This document shows positions 13,209 to 27,471 of a stretch of DNA of 64,000 bases, one piece after another (position 1 is the first letter of the stretch; every line of letters begins with the position of its first letter). Source of the DNA: Petrolisthes cinctipes (taxonomy: Eukaryota; Arthropoda; Malacostraca; Decapoda; Porcellanidae); NCBI GenBank assembly GCA_033782935.1, contig JAWQEG010000488.1, forward strand, positions 1,302,001-1,366,000. Reading direction: 5' to 3'. Below the pieces are notes generated by a model. It saw only the letters and a program-made list of their open reading frames with translations. It ran no database searches and was not told the DNA's origin. Made by a program: the position numbers and the translations under genes.

Positions 13209-16200
13209 GTGTTAGAGTATTTTCAAAATACATGCTCAAAACATACTGAAAATCGATCTTTTAGGTGCACAAAAGTCGATATGTGGATGCATCTTCAGTA
13301 CCCGTTTATATCTCAAATTCAGGCTCAAAACACCCGAAAATTCAATATTTTGGGGTCCCAGAAGCAATCTGTACATGCCTACTCAGTGTTAGAGTATTTT
13401 CAAAATACAGGCCCAAAACATGCTGAAAATCGATATTTTAGATGCCCAAAGTCAATATGTGCATGTATCTTCTGTACCCGTTTATATCTCAAATTCAGGC
13501 TCAAAACACCCGAAAATTCAATATTTTGGGGTCCCAGAAGCAATCTGTACAGTGCTAGAATATTTTCAAAATATAGGCTAAAAACATGCTAAAAATCGAT
13601 CTTTTAGGTGCCAAAAAGTCGATATCTCAAATTCAGTCCCAAAACACCCGAAAATTCGATATTTAAGGGTCCCAGAAGCGATCTGTACATGCCTACTCCG
13701 TGTTAGAGTATTTTCAAAATACATGCTCAAAACATACTGAAAATCGATCTTTTAGGTGCACAAAAGTCGATATGTGCATGCATCTTCAGTACCCGTTTAT
13801 ATCTCAAATTCAGGCTCAAAACACCCGAAAATTCAATATTTTGGGGTCCCAGAAGCAATCTGTACATGCCTACTCAGTGTTAGAGTATTTTCAAAATACA
13901 GGCCCAAAACATGCTGAAAATCGATATTTTAGATGCCCAAAGTCAATATGTGCATGTATCTTCTGTACCCGTTTATATCTCAAATTCAGGCTCAAAACAC
14001 CCGAAAATTCAATATTTTCGGGTCCCAGAAGCAATCTGTACAGTGCTAGAATATTTTCAAAATATAAGCTAAAAACATGCTAAAAATCGATCTTTTAGGT
14101 GCCAAAAAGTCGATATCTCAAATTCAGTCCCAAAACACCCGAAAATTCGATATTTAAGGGTCCCAGAAGCGATCTGTACATGCCTACTCCGTGTTAGAGT
14201 ATTTTCAAAATACATGCTCAAAACATACTGAAAATCGATCTTTTAGGTGCACAAAAGTCGATATGTGCATGCATCTTCAGTACCCGTTTATATCTCAAAT
14301 TCAGGCTCAAAACACCCGAAAATTCAATATTTTGGGGTCCCAGAAGCAATCTGTACATGCCTACTCAGTGTTAGAGTAATTTCAAAATACAGGCCCAAAA
14401 CATGCTGAAAATCGATATTTTAGATGCCCAATGTCAATATGTGCATGTATCTTCTGTACCCGTTTATATCTCAAATTCAGGCTCAAAACACCCGAAAATT
14501 CAATATTTTGGGGTCCGAGAAGCAATCTGTACAGTGCTAGAATATTTTCAAAATATAGGCTAAAAACATGCTAAAAATCGATCTTTTAGGTGCCAAAAAG
14601 TCGATATCTCAAATTCAGTCCCAAAACACCCGAAAATTCGATATTTAGGGGTCCAGAAGCGATCTGTACATGCCTACTCCGTGTTAGAGTATTTTCAAAA
14701 TACATGCTCAAAACATACTGAAAATCGATCTTTTAGGTGCCCAAAAGTCGATATGTGCATGCATCTTCAGTACCCGTTTATATCTCAAATTCAGGCTCAA
14801 AACACCCGAAACTTCGATATTTAGGGGACCCAGAAGCGATCTGTACATGCCTACTCCGTGTTAGAGTATTTTCAAAATTCAGGCCCAAAACATGCTGAAA
14901 ATCGATATTTTTGGTGCCCAAAGTCAATATGTGCATGTATCTTCTGTACCCGTTTATATCTCATATTCAGGCTCAAAACACCCGAAAATTCAATATTTTG
15001 GGGTCCCAGAGGCAATCTGTACAGTGCTAGAATATTTTCAAAATATAGGCGAAAAACATGCTAAAAATCGATCTTTTAGGTGCCAAAAAGTCGATATCTC
15101 AAATTCAGTCCCAAAAAACCCGAAAATACGATATTTAGGGGTCCCAGAAGCGATCTGTACATGCCTACTCCGTGTTAGAGTATTTTCAAAATACATGCTC
15201 AAAACATACTGAAAATCGATCTTTTAGGTGTACAAAAGTCGATATGTGCATGCATCTTCAGTACCCGTTTATATCTCAAATTCAGTCCCAAAACACCCGA
15301 AAATTCGATATTTAGGGGTCCCAGAAGCGATCTGTACATGCCTACTCCGTGTTAGAGTATTTTCAAAATACATGCTCAAAACATACTGAAAATCGATCTT
15401 TTAGGTGCACAGAAGTCGATATGTGCATGCATCTTCAGTACCCGTTTATATCTCAAATTCAGGCTCAAAACACCCGAAAATTCAATATTTTGTGGTCCCA
15501 GAAGCAATCTGTACATGCCTACTCAGTGTTAGAGTATTTTCAAAATACAGGCCCAAAACATGCTGAAAATCGATATTTTAGATGCCCAAAGTCAATATGT
15601 GCATGTATCTTCTGTACCCGTTTATATCTCAAATTCTGGCTCAAAACACCCGAAAATTCAATATTTTGGGGTCCCAGAAGCAATCTGTACATGCCTACAC
15701 AGTGCTAGAATATTTTCAAAATATAGGCTAAAAACATGCTAAAAATCGATATTATATTTGCAAAAAAATCGATATCTCAAATTCAGTCCCATAATACCCG
15801 AAAATTCGATATTTAGAGGTCCCAGAAGGTATCTGTACATGCCTACTCCGTGTTAGAGTATTTTCAAAATACAGGCTAAAAACATACTGAAAATCGATCT
15901 TTTAGGTGCTCAAAAGTCGATATGTGCATGCATCTTCTGTACCCATTTATATCTCAAATTCTGGCCCTAAACACCCGAAAATTCAATATTTTGGGGTCCC
16001 AGAGGCAATCTGTACAGTGCTAGAATATTTTCAAAATATAGGCTAAAAACATGCTAAAAATCGATCTTTTAGGTGCCAAAAAGTCGATATCTCAAATTCA
16101 TTCCCAAAACACCCGAAAATTCGATATTTAGGGGTCCCAGAAGCGATCTGTACATGCCTACTCCATGTTAGAGTATTTTTAAAATACATGCTCAAAACAT

Positions 16201-19200
16201 ACTGAAAATCGATCTTTTAGGTGCACAAAAGTCGATATGTGCATGCATCTTCAGTACCCGTTTATATCTCAAATTCTGGCCCTAAACACCCGAAAATTCG
16301 ATATTTTGGGGTCCCAGAAGCGATCTGTACATGCCTACTCCGTGTTAGAGTAATTTCAAAATACATGCTCAAAACATACTGAAAATCGATCTTTTAGGTG
16401 CACAAAAGTCGATATGTGTATGCATCTTCAGAACCCGTTTATATCTCAAATTCAGGCTCAAAACACCCGAAAATTCAATATTTTGGGGTCCCAGAAGCAA
16501 TCTGTACATGCCTACTCAGTGTTAGAGTATTTTCAAAATACAGGCCCAAAACATGCTGAAAATCGATATTTTAGATGCCCAAAGTCAATATGTGCATGTA
16601 TCTTCTGTACCCGTTTATATATCAAATTCAGGCTCTAAACACCCGAAAATTCAATATTTTGGGGTCCCAGAAGCAATCTGTACATGCCTACACAGTGCTA
16701 GAATATTTTCAAAATATAGGCTAAAAACATGCTAAAAATCGACATTTTAGGTGCCAAAAAATCGATATCTCAAATTCAGTCCCAAAACACCCGAAAATTC
16801 GATATTTAGAGGTCCCAGAAGGTATCTGTACATGCCTACTCCGTGTTAGAGTATTTTCAAAATACAGGCCAAAAACATACTGAAAATCGATCTTTTAGGT
16901 GTACAAAAGTCGATATGTGCATGCATCTTCAGTACCCGTTTATATCTCAAATTCAGTCCCAAAACACCCGAAAATTCGATATTTAGGGGTCCCAGAAGCG
17001 ATTTGTACATGCCTACTCCGTGTTAGAGTATTTTCAAAATACATGCTCAAAACATACTGAAAATCGATCTTTTAGGTGCACAAAAGTCGATATGTGCATG
17101 CATCTTCAGTACCCGTTTATATCTCAAATTCAGGCTCAAAACACCCGAAAATTCAATATTTTGGGGTCCCAGAAGCAATCTGTACATGCCTACTCAGTGT
17201 TAGAGTATTTTCAAAATACAGGCCCAAAACATGCTGAAAATCGATATTTTAGATGCCCAAAGTCAATATGTGCATGTATCTTCTGTACCCGTTTATATCT
17301 CAAATTCAGGCTCAAAACACCCGAAAATTCAATATTTTGGGGTCCCAGAAGCAATCTGTACATGCCTACTCAGTGCTAGAATATTTTCAAAATATAGGCT
17401 AAAAACATGCTAAAAATCGATCTTTTAGGTGCCAAAAAGTCGATATCTCAAATTCAGTCCCAAAACACCCGAAAATTCGATATTTAGGGGTCCCAGAAGC
17501 GATCTGTACATGCCTACTCCGTGTTAGAGTATTTTCAAAATACATGCTCAAAACATACTGAAAATCGATCTTTTAGGTGCACAAAAGTCGATATGTGCAT
17601 GCATCTTCAGTACCCGTATATATATTAAATTCAGGCTGAAAACACCCGAAAATTCGATATTTTGGGGTGCCAGAAGCGATCTGTACATGCCTACTCCGTG
17701 TTAGAGTATTTTTAAAATTCAGGCCCAAAACATGCTGAAAATCGATATTTTTGGTGCCCAAAGTCAATATGTGCATGTATCTTCTGTACCCGTTTATATC
17801 TCAAATTCAGGCTCAAAACACCCGAAAATTCAATATTTTGGGGTCCCAGAAGCAATCTGTACAGTGCTAGAATATTTTCAAAATATAGGCTAAAAACATG
17901 CTAAAAATCGATCTTTTAGGTGCCAAAAAGTCGATATCTCAAATTCAGTCCCAAAACACCCGAAAATTCGGTATTTAGGGGTCCCAGAAGCGATCTGTAC
18001 ATGCCTACTCCGTGTTAGAGTATTTTCAAAATACATGCTCAAAACATACTGAAAATCGATCTTTTAGGTGCACAAAAGTCGATATGTGCATGCATCTTCA
18101 GTACCCGTTTATATCTCAAATTCAGGCTCAAAACACCCGAAACTTCAATATTTTGGGGTCCCAGAAGCAATCTGTACATGCCTACTCAGTGTTAGAGTAA
18201 TTTCAAAATACAGGACCAAAACATGCTGAAAATCGATATTTTAGATGCCCAATGTCAATATGTGCATGTATCTTCTGTACCCGTTTATATCTCAAATTCA
18301 GGCTCAAAACACCCGAAAATTCAATATTTTGGGGTCCCAGAAGGAATCTGTACAGTGCTAGAATATTTTCAAAATATAGGCTAAAAACATGCTAAAAATC
18401 GATCTTTTAGGTGCCAAAAAGTCGATATCTCAAATTCAGTCCCAAAACACCCGAAAATTCGATATTTAGGGGTCCCAGAAGCGATCTGTACATGCCTACT
18501 CCGTGTTAGAGTATTTTCAAAATACATGCTCAAAACATACTGAAAATCGATCTTTTAGGTGCTTAAAAGTCGATATGTGCATGCATCTTCAGTACCCGTT
18601 TATATCTCAAATTCAGGCTCAAAACACCCGAAAATTCGATATTTTGGGGTCCCAGAAGCGATCTGTACATGCCTACTCCGTGTTAGAGTATTTTCAAAAT
18701 TCAGGCCCAAAACATGCAGAAAATCGATATTTTTGGTGCCCAAAGTCAATATGTGCATGTATCTTCTGTACCCGTTTATATCTCATATTCAGGCTCAAAA
18801 CACCCGAAAATTCAATATTTTGGGGTCCCAGAAGCAATCTGTACATGCCTACTCACTGCTAGAATATTTTCAAAATATAGGCGAAAAACATGCTAAAAAT
18901 CGATCTTTTAGGTGCCAAAAAGTCGATATCTCAAATTCAGTCCCAAAAAACCCGAAAATACGATATTTAGGGGTCCCATAAGCGATCTGTACATGCCTAC
19001 TCCGTGTTAGAGTATTTTCAAAATACATGCTCAAAACATACTGAAAATCGATCTTTTAGGTGCACAAAAGTCGATATGTGCATGCATCTTCAGTACCCGT
19101 TTATATCTCAAATTCAGGCTCAAAACACTCAAAAATTCAATATTTTGGGGTCCCAGAAGCAATCTGTACATGCCTACTCAGTGTTAGAGTATTTTCAAAA

Positions 19201-20240
19201 TACAGGCCCAAAACATGCTGAAAATCGATATTTTAGATGCCCAAAGTCAATATGTGCATGTATCTTCTGTACCCGTTTATATCTCAAATTCAGACTCAAA
19301 ACACCCGAAAATTCAATATTTTGGGGTCCCAGAAGCAATCTGTACATGCCTACACAGTGCTAGAATATTTTCAAAATATAGGCTAAAAACATGCTAAAAA
19401 TCGACATTTTAGGTGCCAAAAAATCGATATCTCAAATTCAGTCCCAAAACACCCGAAAATTCGATATTTAGAGGTCCCAGAAGGTATCTGTACATGCCTA
19501 CTCCGTGTTAGAGTATTTTCAAAATACAGGCCAAAAACATACTGAAAATCGATCTTTTAGGTGCCAAAAAGTCGATATGTGCATGCATCTTCTGTACCCG
19601 TTTATATCTCAAATTCTGGCCCTAAACACCCGAAAATTCGATATTTTGGGGTCCCAGAAGCGATCTGTACATGCCTACTCCGTGTTAGAGTAATTTCAAA
19701 ATACATGCTCAAAACATACTGAAAATCGATCTTTTAGGTGCACAAAAGTCGATATGTGTATGCATCTTCAGAACCCGTTTATATCTCAAATTCAGGCTCA
19801 AAACACCCGAAAATTCAATATTTTGGGGTCCCAGAAGCAATCTGTACATGCCTACTCAGTGTTAGAGTATTTTCAAAATACAGGCCCAAAACATGCTGAA
19901 AATCGATATTTTAGATGCCCAAAGTCAATATGTGCATGTATCTTCTGTACCCGTTTATATATCAAATTCAGGCTCTAAACACCCGAAAATTCAATATTTT
20001 GGGGTCCCAGAAGCAATCTGTACATGCCTACACAGTGCTAGAATATTTTCAAAATATAGGCTAAAAACATGCTAAAAATCGACATTTTAGGTGCCAAAAA
20101 ATCGATATCTCAAATTCAGTCCCAAAACACCCGAAAATTCGATATTTAGAGGTCCCAGAAGGTATCTGTACATGCCTACTCCGTGTTAGAGTATTTTCAA
20201 AATACAGGCCAAAAACATACTGAAAATCGATCTTTTAGGT
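13063..20240 (+). repeat. Large tandem duplication, unit 1 (about 7.2 kb)
   Basis: The first part, about 13063-16299, matches 20214-23450 at a constant offset of 7,151 bp. The second part, about 17327-20240, matches 23623-26536 at a constant offset of 6,296 bp. Shared private variants include GGGTCCGAGAAGC, AGGGGTCCAGAAGC (two bases short), ATATAAGCTAAAAAC, CAGAGGCAATCTG, GGGGTGCCAGAAG, GTATATATATTAAATTC, TTCGGTATTTAGG, GTGCTTAAAAG and TCCCATAAGCG. Differences between copies are a handful of single bases. Confidence 0.9.
16300..17326 (+). repeat. Segment present in unit 1 but mostly absent from unit 2
   Basis: Between the two matched parts unit 1 has 1,027 bp, whereas unit 2 has about 172 bp (23451-23622), a net difference of 855 bp or five monomers. 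Most of it (about 16340-17200) matches 19680-20540 at offset 3,340, including the private variants GTGTATGCATCTTCAGAACC and TATATATCAAATTC. It therefore looks like a local extra copy rather than foreign DNA. Confidence 0.8.
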
Positions 20241-23200
20241 GTACAAAAGTCGATATGTGCATGCATCTTCAGTACCCGTTTATATCTCAAATTCAGTCCC
20301 AAAACACCCGAAAATTCGATATTTAGGGGTCCCAGAAGCGATTTGTACATGCCTACTCCGTGTTAGAGTATTTTCAAAATACATGCTCAAAACATACTGA
20401 AAATCGATCTTTTAGGTGCACAAAAGTCGATATGTGCATGCATCTTCAGTACCCGTTTATATCTCAAATTCAGGCTCAAAACACCCGAAAATTCAATATT
20501 TTGGGGTCCCAGAAGCAATCTGTACATGCCTACTCAGTGTTAGAGTATTTTCAAAATACAGGCCCAAAACATGCTGAAAATCGATATTTTAGATGCCCAA
20601 AGTCAATATGTGCATGTATCTTCTGTACCCGTTTATATCTCAAATTCAGGCTCAAAACACCCGAAAATTCAATATTTTGGGGTCCCAGAAGCAATCTGTA
20701 CAGTGCTAGAATATTTTCAAAATATAGGCTAAAAACATGCTAAAAATCGATCTTTTAGGTGCCAAAAAGTCGATATCTCAAATTCAGTCCCAAAACACCC
20801 GAAAATTCGATATTTAAGGGTCCCAGAAGCGATCTGTACATGCCTACTCCGTGTTAGAGTATTTTCAAAATACATGCTCAAAACATACTGAAAATCGATC
20901 TTTTAGGTGCACAAAAGTCGATATGTGCATGCATCTTCAGTACCCGTTTATATCTCAAATTCAGGCTCAAAACACCCGAAAATTCAATATTTTGGGGTCC
21001 CAGAAGCAATCTGTACATGCCTACTCAGTGTTAGAGTATTTTCAAAATACAGGCCCAAAACATGCTGAAAATCGATATTTTAGATGCCCAAAGTCAATAT
21101 GTGCATGTATCTTCTGTACCCGTTTATATCTCAAATTCAGGCTCAAAACACCCGAAAATTCAATATTTTCGGGTCCCAGAAGCAATCTGTACAGTGCTAG
21201 AATATTTTCAAAATATAAGCTAAAAACATGCTAAAAATCGATCTTTTAGGTGCCAAAAAGTCGATATCTCAAATTCAGTCCCAAAACACCCGAAAATTCG
21301 ATATTTAAGGGTCCCAGAAGCGATCTGTACATGCCTACTCCGTGTTAGAGTATTTTCAAAATACATGCTCAAAACATACTGAAAATCGATCTTTTAGGTG
21401 CACAAAAGTCGATATGTGCATGCATCTTCAGTACCCGTTTATATCTCAAATTCAGGCTCAAAACACCCGAAAATTCAATATTTTGGGGTCCCAGAAGCAA
21501 TCTGTACATGCCTACTCAGTGTTAGAGTAATTTCAAAATACAGGCCCAAAACATGCTGAAAATCGATATTTTAGATGCCCAATGTCAATATGTGCATGTA
21601 TCTTCTGTACCCGTTTATATCTCAAATTCAGGCTCAAAACACCCGAAAATTCAATATTTTGGGGTCCGAGAAGCAATCTGTACAGTGCTAGAATATTTTC
21701 AAAATATAGGCTAAAAACATGCTAAAAATCGATCTTTTAGGTGCCAAAAAGTCGATATCTCAAATTCAGTCCCAAAACACCCGAAAATTCGATATTTAGG
21801 GGTCCAGAAGCGATCTGTACATGCCTACTCCGTGTTAGAGTATTTTCAAAATACATGCTCAAAACATACTGAAAATCGATCTTTTAGGTGCCCAAAAGTC
21901 GATATGTGCATGCATCTTCAGTACCCGTTTATATCTCAAATTCAGGCTCAAAACACCCGAAACTTCGATATTTAGGGGTCCCAGAAGCGATCTGTACATG
22001 CCTACTCCGTGTTAGAGTATTTTCAAAATTCAGGCCCAAAACATGCTGAAAATCGATATTTTTGGTGCCCAAAGTCAATATGTGCATGTATCTTCTGTAC
22101 CCGTTTATATCTCATATTCAAGCTCAAAACACCCGAAAATTCAATATTTTGGGGTCCCAGAGGCAATCTGTACAGTGCTAGAATATTTTCAAAATATAGG
22201 CGAAAAACATGCTAAAAATCGATCTTTTAGGTGCCAAAAAGTCGATATCTCAAATTCAGTCCCAAAAAACCCGAAAATACGATATTTAGGGGTCCCAGAA
22301 GCGATCTGTACATGCCTACTCCGTGTTAGAGTATTTTCAAAATACATGCTCAAAACATACTGAAAATCGATCTTTTAGGTGTACAAAAGTCGATATGTGC
22401 ATGCATCTTCAGTACCCGTTTATATCTCAAATTCAGTCCCAAAACACCCGAAAATTCGATATTTAGGGGTCCCAGAAGCGATCTGTACATGCCTACTCCG
22501 TGTTAGAGTATTTTCAAAATACATGCTCAAAACATACTGAAAATCGATCTTTTAGGTGCACAGAAGTCGATATGTGCATGCATCTTCAGTACCCGTTTAT
22601 ATCTCAAATTCAGGCTCAAAACACCCGAAAATTCAATATTTTGTGGTCCCAGAAGCAATCTGTACATGCCTACTCAGTGTTAGAGTATTTTCAAAATACA
22701 GGCCCAAAACATGCTGAAAATCGATATTTTAGATGCCCAAAGTCAATATGTGCATGTATCTTCTGTACCCGTTTATATCTCAAATTCTGGCTCAAAACAC
22801 CCGAAAATTCAATATTTTGGGGTCCCAGAAGCAATCTGTACATGCCTACACAGTGCTAGAATATTTTCAAAATATAGGCTAAAAACATGCTAAAAATCGA
22901 TATTATATTTGCAAAAAAATCGATATCTCAAATTCAGTCCCATAATACCCGAAAATTCGATATTTAGAGGTCCCAGAAGGTATCTGTACATGCCTACTCC
23001 GTGTTAGAGTATTTTCAAAATACAGGCTAAAAACATACTGAAAATCGATCTTTTAGGTGCTCAAAAGTCGATATGTGCATGCATCTTCTGTACCCATTTA
23101 TATCTCAAATTCTGGCCCTAAACACCCGAAAATTCAATATTTTGGGGTCCCAGAGGCAATCTGTACAGTGCTAGAATATTTTCAAAATATAGGCTAAAAA

Positions 23201-26200
23201 CATGCTAAAAATCGATCTTTTAGGTGCCAAAAAGTCGATATCTCAAATTCATTCCCAAAACACCCGAAAATTCGATATTTAGGGGTCCCAGAAGCGATCT
23301 GTACATGCCTACTCCATGTTAGAGTATTTTTAAAATACATGCTCAAAACATACTGAAAATCGATCTTTTAGGTGCACAAAAGTCGATATGTGCATGCATC
23401 TTCAGTACCCGTTTATATCTCAAATTCTGGCCCTAAACACCCGAAAATTCAATATTTTGGGGTCCCAGAAGCAATCTGTACATGCCTACTCAGTGTTAGA
23501 GTATTTTCAAAATACAGGCCCAAAACATGCTGAAAATCGATATTTTAGATGCCCAAAGTCAATATGTGCATGTATTTTCTGTACCCGTTTATATCTCAAA
23601 TTCAGGCTCAAAACACCAATAAATTCAATATTTTGGGGTCCCAGAAGCAATCTGTACATGCCTACTCAGTGCTAGAATATTTTCAAAATATAGGCTAAAA
23701 ACATGCTAAAAATCGATCTTTTAGGTGCCAAAAAGTCGATATCTCAAATTCAGTCCCAAAACACCCGAAAATTCGATATTTAGGGGTCCCAGAAGCGATC
23801 TGTACATGCCTACTCCGTGTTAGAGTATTTTCAAAATACATGCTCAAAACATACTGAAAATCGATCTTTTAGGTGCACAAAAGTCGATATGTGCATGCAT
23901 CTTCAGTACCCGTATATATATTAAATTCAGGCTGAAAACACCCGAAAATTCGATATTTTGGGGTGCCAGAAGCGATCTGTACATGCCTACTCCGTGTTAG
24001 AGTATTTTTAAAATTCAGGCCCAAAACATGCTGAAAATCGATATTTTTGGTGCCCAAAGTCAATATGTGCATGTATCTTCTGTACCCGTTTATATCTCAA
24101 ATTCAGGCTCAAAACACCCGAAAATTCAATATTTTGGGGTTCCAGAAGCAATCTGTACAGTGCTAGAATATTTTCAAAATATAGGCTAAAAACATGCTAA
24201 AAATCGATCTTTTAGGTGCCAAAAAGTCGATATCTCAAATTCAGTCCCAAAACACCCGAAAATTCGGTATTTAGGGGTCCCAGAAGCGATCTGTACATGC
24301 CTACTCCGTGTTAGAGTATTTTCAAAATACATGCTCAAAACATACTGAAAATCGATCTTTTAGGTGCACAAAAGTCGATATGTGCATGCATCTTCAGTAC
24401 CCGTTTATATCTCAAATTCAGGCTCAAAACACCCGAAACTTCAATATTTTGGGGTCCCAGAAGCAATCTGTACATGCCTACTCAGTGTTAGAGTAATTTC
24501 AAAATACAGGACCAAAACATGCTGAAAATCGATATTTTAGATGCCCAATGTCAATATGTGCATGTATCTTCTGTACCCGTTTATATCTCAAATTCAGGCT
24601 CAAAACACCCGAAAATTCAATATTTTGGGGTCCCAGAAGGAATCTGTACAGTGCTAGAATATTTTCAAAATATAGGCTAAAAACATGCTAAAAATCGATC
24701 TTTTAGGTGCCAAAAAGTCGATATCTCAAATTCAGTCCCAAAACACCCGAAAATTCGATATTTAGGGGTCCCAGAAGCGATCTGTACATGCCTACTCCGT
24801 GTTAGAGTATTTTCAAAATACATGCTCAAAACATACTGAAAATCGATCTTTTAGGTGCTTAAAAGTCGATATGTGCATGCATCTTCAGTACCCGTTTATA
24901 TCTCAAATTCAGGCTCAAAACACCCGAAAATTCGATATTTTGGGGTCCCAGAAGCGATCTGTACATGCCTACTCCGTGTTAGAGTATTTTCAAAATTCAG
25001 GCCCAAAACATGCAGAAAATCGATATTTTTGGTGCCCAAAGTCAATATGTGCATGTATCTTCTGTACCCGTTTATATCTCATATTCAGGCTCAAAACACC
25101 CGAAAATTCAATATTTTGGGGTCCCAGAAGCAATCTGTACATGCCTACTCACTGCTAGAATATTTTCAAAATATAGGCGAAAAACATGCTAAAAATCGAT
25201 CTTTTAGGTGCCAAAAAGTCGATATCTCAAATTCAGTCCCAAAAAACCCGAAAATACGATATTTAGGGGTCCCATAAGCGATCTGTACATGCCTACTCCG
25301 TGTTAGAGTATTTTCAAAATACATGCTCAAAACATACTGAAAATCGATCTTTTAGGTGCACAAAAGTCGATATGTGCATGCATCTTCAGTACCCGTTTAT
25401 ATCTCAAATTCAGGCTCAAAACACCCAAAAATTCAATATTTTGGGGTCCCAGAAGCAATCTGTACATGCCTACTCAGTGTTAGAGTATTTTCAAAATACA
25501 GGCCCAAAACATGCTGAAAATCGATATTTTAGATGCCCAAAGTCAATATGTGCATGTATCTTCTGTACCCGTTTATATCTCAAATTCAGACTCAAAACAC
25601 CCGAAAATTCAATATTTTGGGGTCCCAGAAGCAATCTGTACATGCCTACACAGTGCTAGAATATTTTCAAAATATAGGCTAAAAACATGCTAAAAATCGA
25701 CATTTTAGGTGCCAAAAAATCGATATCTCAAATTCAGTCCCAAAACACCCGAAAATTCGATATTTAGAGGTCCCAGAAGGTATCTGTACATGCCTACTCC
25801 GTGTTAGAGTATTTTCAAAATACAGGCCAAAAACATACTGAAAATCGATCTTTTAGGTGCCAAAAAGTCGATATGTGCATGCATCTTCTGTACCCGATTA
25901 TATCTCAAATTCTGGCCCTAAACACCCGAAAATTCGATATTTTGGGGTCCCAGAAGCGATCTGTACATGCCTACTCCGTGTTAGAGTAATTTCAAAATAC
26001 ATGCTCAAAACATACTGAAAATCGATCTTTTAGGTGCACAAAAGTCGATATGTGTATGCATCTTCAGAACCCGTTTATATCTCAAATTCAGGCTCAAAAC
26101 ACCCGAAAATTCAATATTTTGGGGTCCCAGAAGCAATCTGTACATGCCTACTCAGTGTTAGAGTATTTTCAAAATACAGGCCCAAAACATGCTGAAAATC

Positions 26201-26536
26201 GATATTTTAGATGCCCAAAGTCAATATGTGCATGTATCTTCTGTACCCGTTTATATATCAAATTCAGGCTCTAAACACCCGAAAATTCAATATTTTGGGG
26301 TCCCAGAAGCAATCTGTACATGCCTACACAGTGCTAGAATATTTTCAAAATATAGGCTAAAAACATACTAAAAATCGACATTTTAGGTGCCAAAAAATCG
26401 ATATCTCAAATTCAGTCCCAAAACACCCGAAAATTCGATATTTAGAGGTCCCAGAAGGTATCTGTACATGCCTACTCCGTGATAGAGTATTTTCAAAATA
26501 CAGGCCAAAAACATACTGAAAATCGATCTTTTAGGT
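20214..26536 (+). repeat. Large tandem duplication, unit 2 (about 6.3 kb)
   Basis: This is the second copy of 13063-20240, lacking five monomers in the middle. Single-base differences include TATATCGCAAATTC (13.13 kb) versus TATATCTCAAATTC, GTGGATGCATC versus GTGCATGCATC, GGGGTCCCAG (17.84 kb) versus GGGGTTCCAG (24.14 kb), and CCCGTTTAT versus CCCGATTAT near 25.9 kb. So few changes over about 6 kb indicate a recent event. Confidence 0.88.
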
Positions 26537-27471
26537 GCCCAAAAGTCGATATGTGCATGCATCTTCTGTACCCGTTTATATCTCAAATTCTGGACCTAAA
26601 CACCCGAAAATTCGATATTTTGGGGTCCCAGAAGCGATCTGTACATGCCTACTTCGTGTTAGAGTATTTTCAAAATTCAGGCCCAAAACATGCTGAAAAT
26701 CGATATTTTTGGTGCCCAATGTCAATATGTGCATGTATCTTCTGTACCCGTTTATATCTCAAATTCAGGCGCAAAACACCCGAAAATTCAATATTTTGGG
26801 ATCCCAGAAGCAATCTGTACATGCCTACTCAGTGCTAGAATATTTTCAAAATATAGGCTAAAAACATGCTAAAAATCGATCTTTTAGGTGCCAAAAAGTC
26901 GATATCTCAAATTCAGTCCCAAAACACCCGAAAATTCGATATTTAGGGGTCCCAGAAGCGATCTGTACATGCCTACTCCGTGTTAGAGTATTTTCAAAAT
27001 ACATGCTCAAAACATACTGAAAATCGATCTTTTAGGTGCACAAAAGTCGATATGTACATGCATCTTCAGTACCCGTTTATATCTCAAATTCAGGCTCAAA
27101 ACACCCGAAAATTCAATATTTTGGGGTCCCAGAAGCAATCTGTACATGCCTACTCAGTGTTAGAGTATTTTCAAAATACAGGCCCAAAACATGCTGAAAA
27201 TCGATATTTTAGATGCCCAAAGTCAATATGTGCATGTATCTTCTGTACCCGTTTATATCTCAAATTCAGGCTCAAAACACCCGAAAATTCAAAAATTTTT
27301 GGGTCCCAGAAGGAATCTGTACAGTGCTAGAATATTTTCAAAATATAGGCTAAAAACATGCTAAAAATCGATCTTTTAGGTGCCAAAAAGTCGATATCTC
27401 AAATTCAGTCCCAAAACACCCGAAAATTCGATATTTAGGGGTCCCAGAAGCGATCTGTACATGCCTACTCC

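Noticed and set aside
13063..26536. The large duplication as a pure assembly artefact
   Set aside because: The copies differ by several single bases and by a five-monomer length change, which argues for real copies. Raw reads would be needed to exclude the artefact fully.
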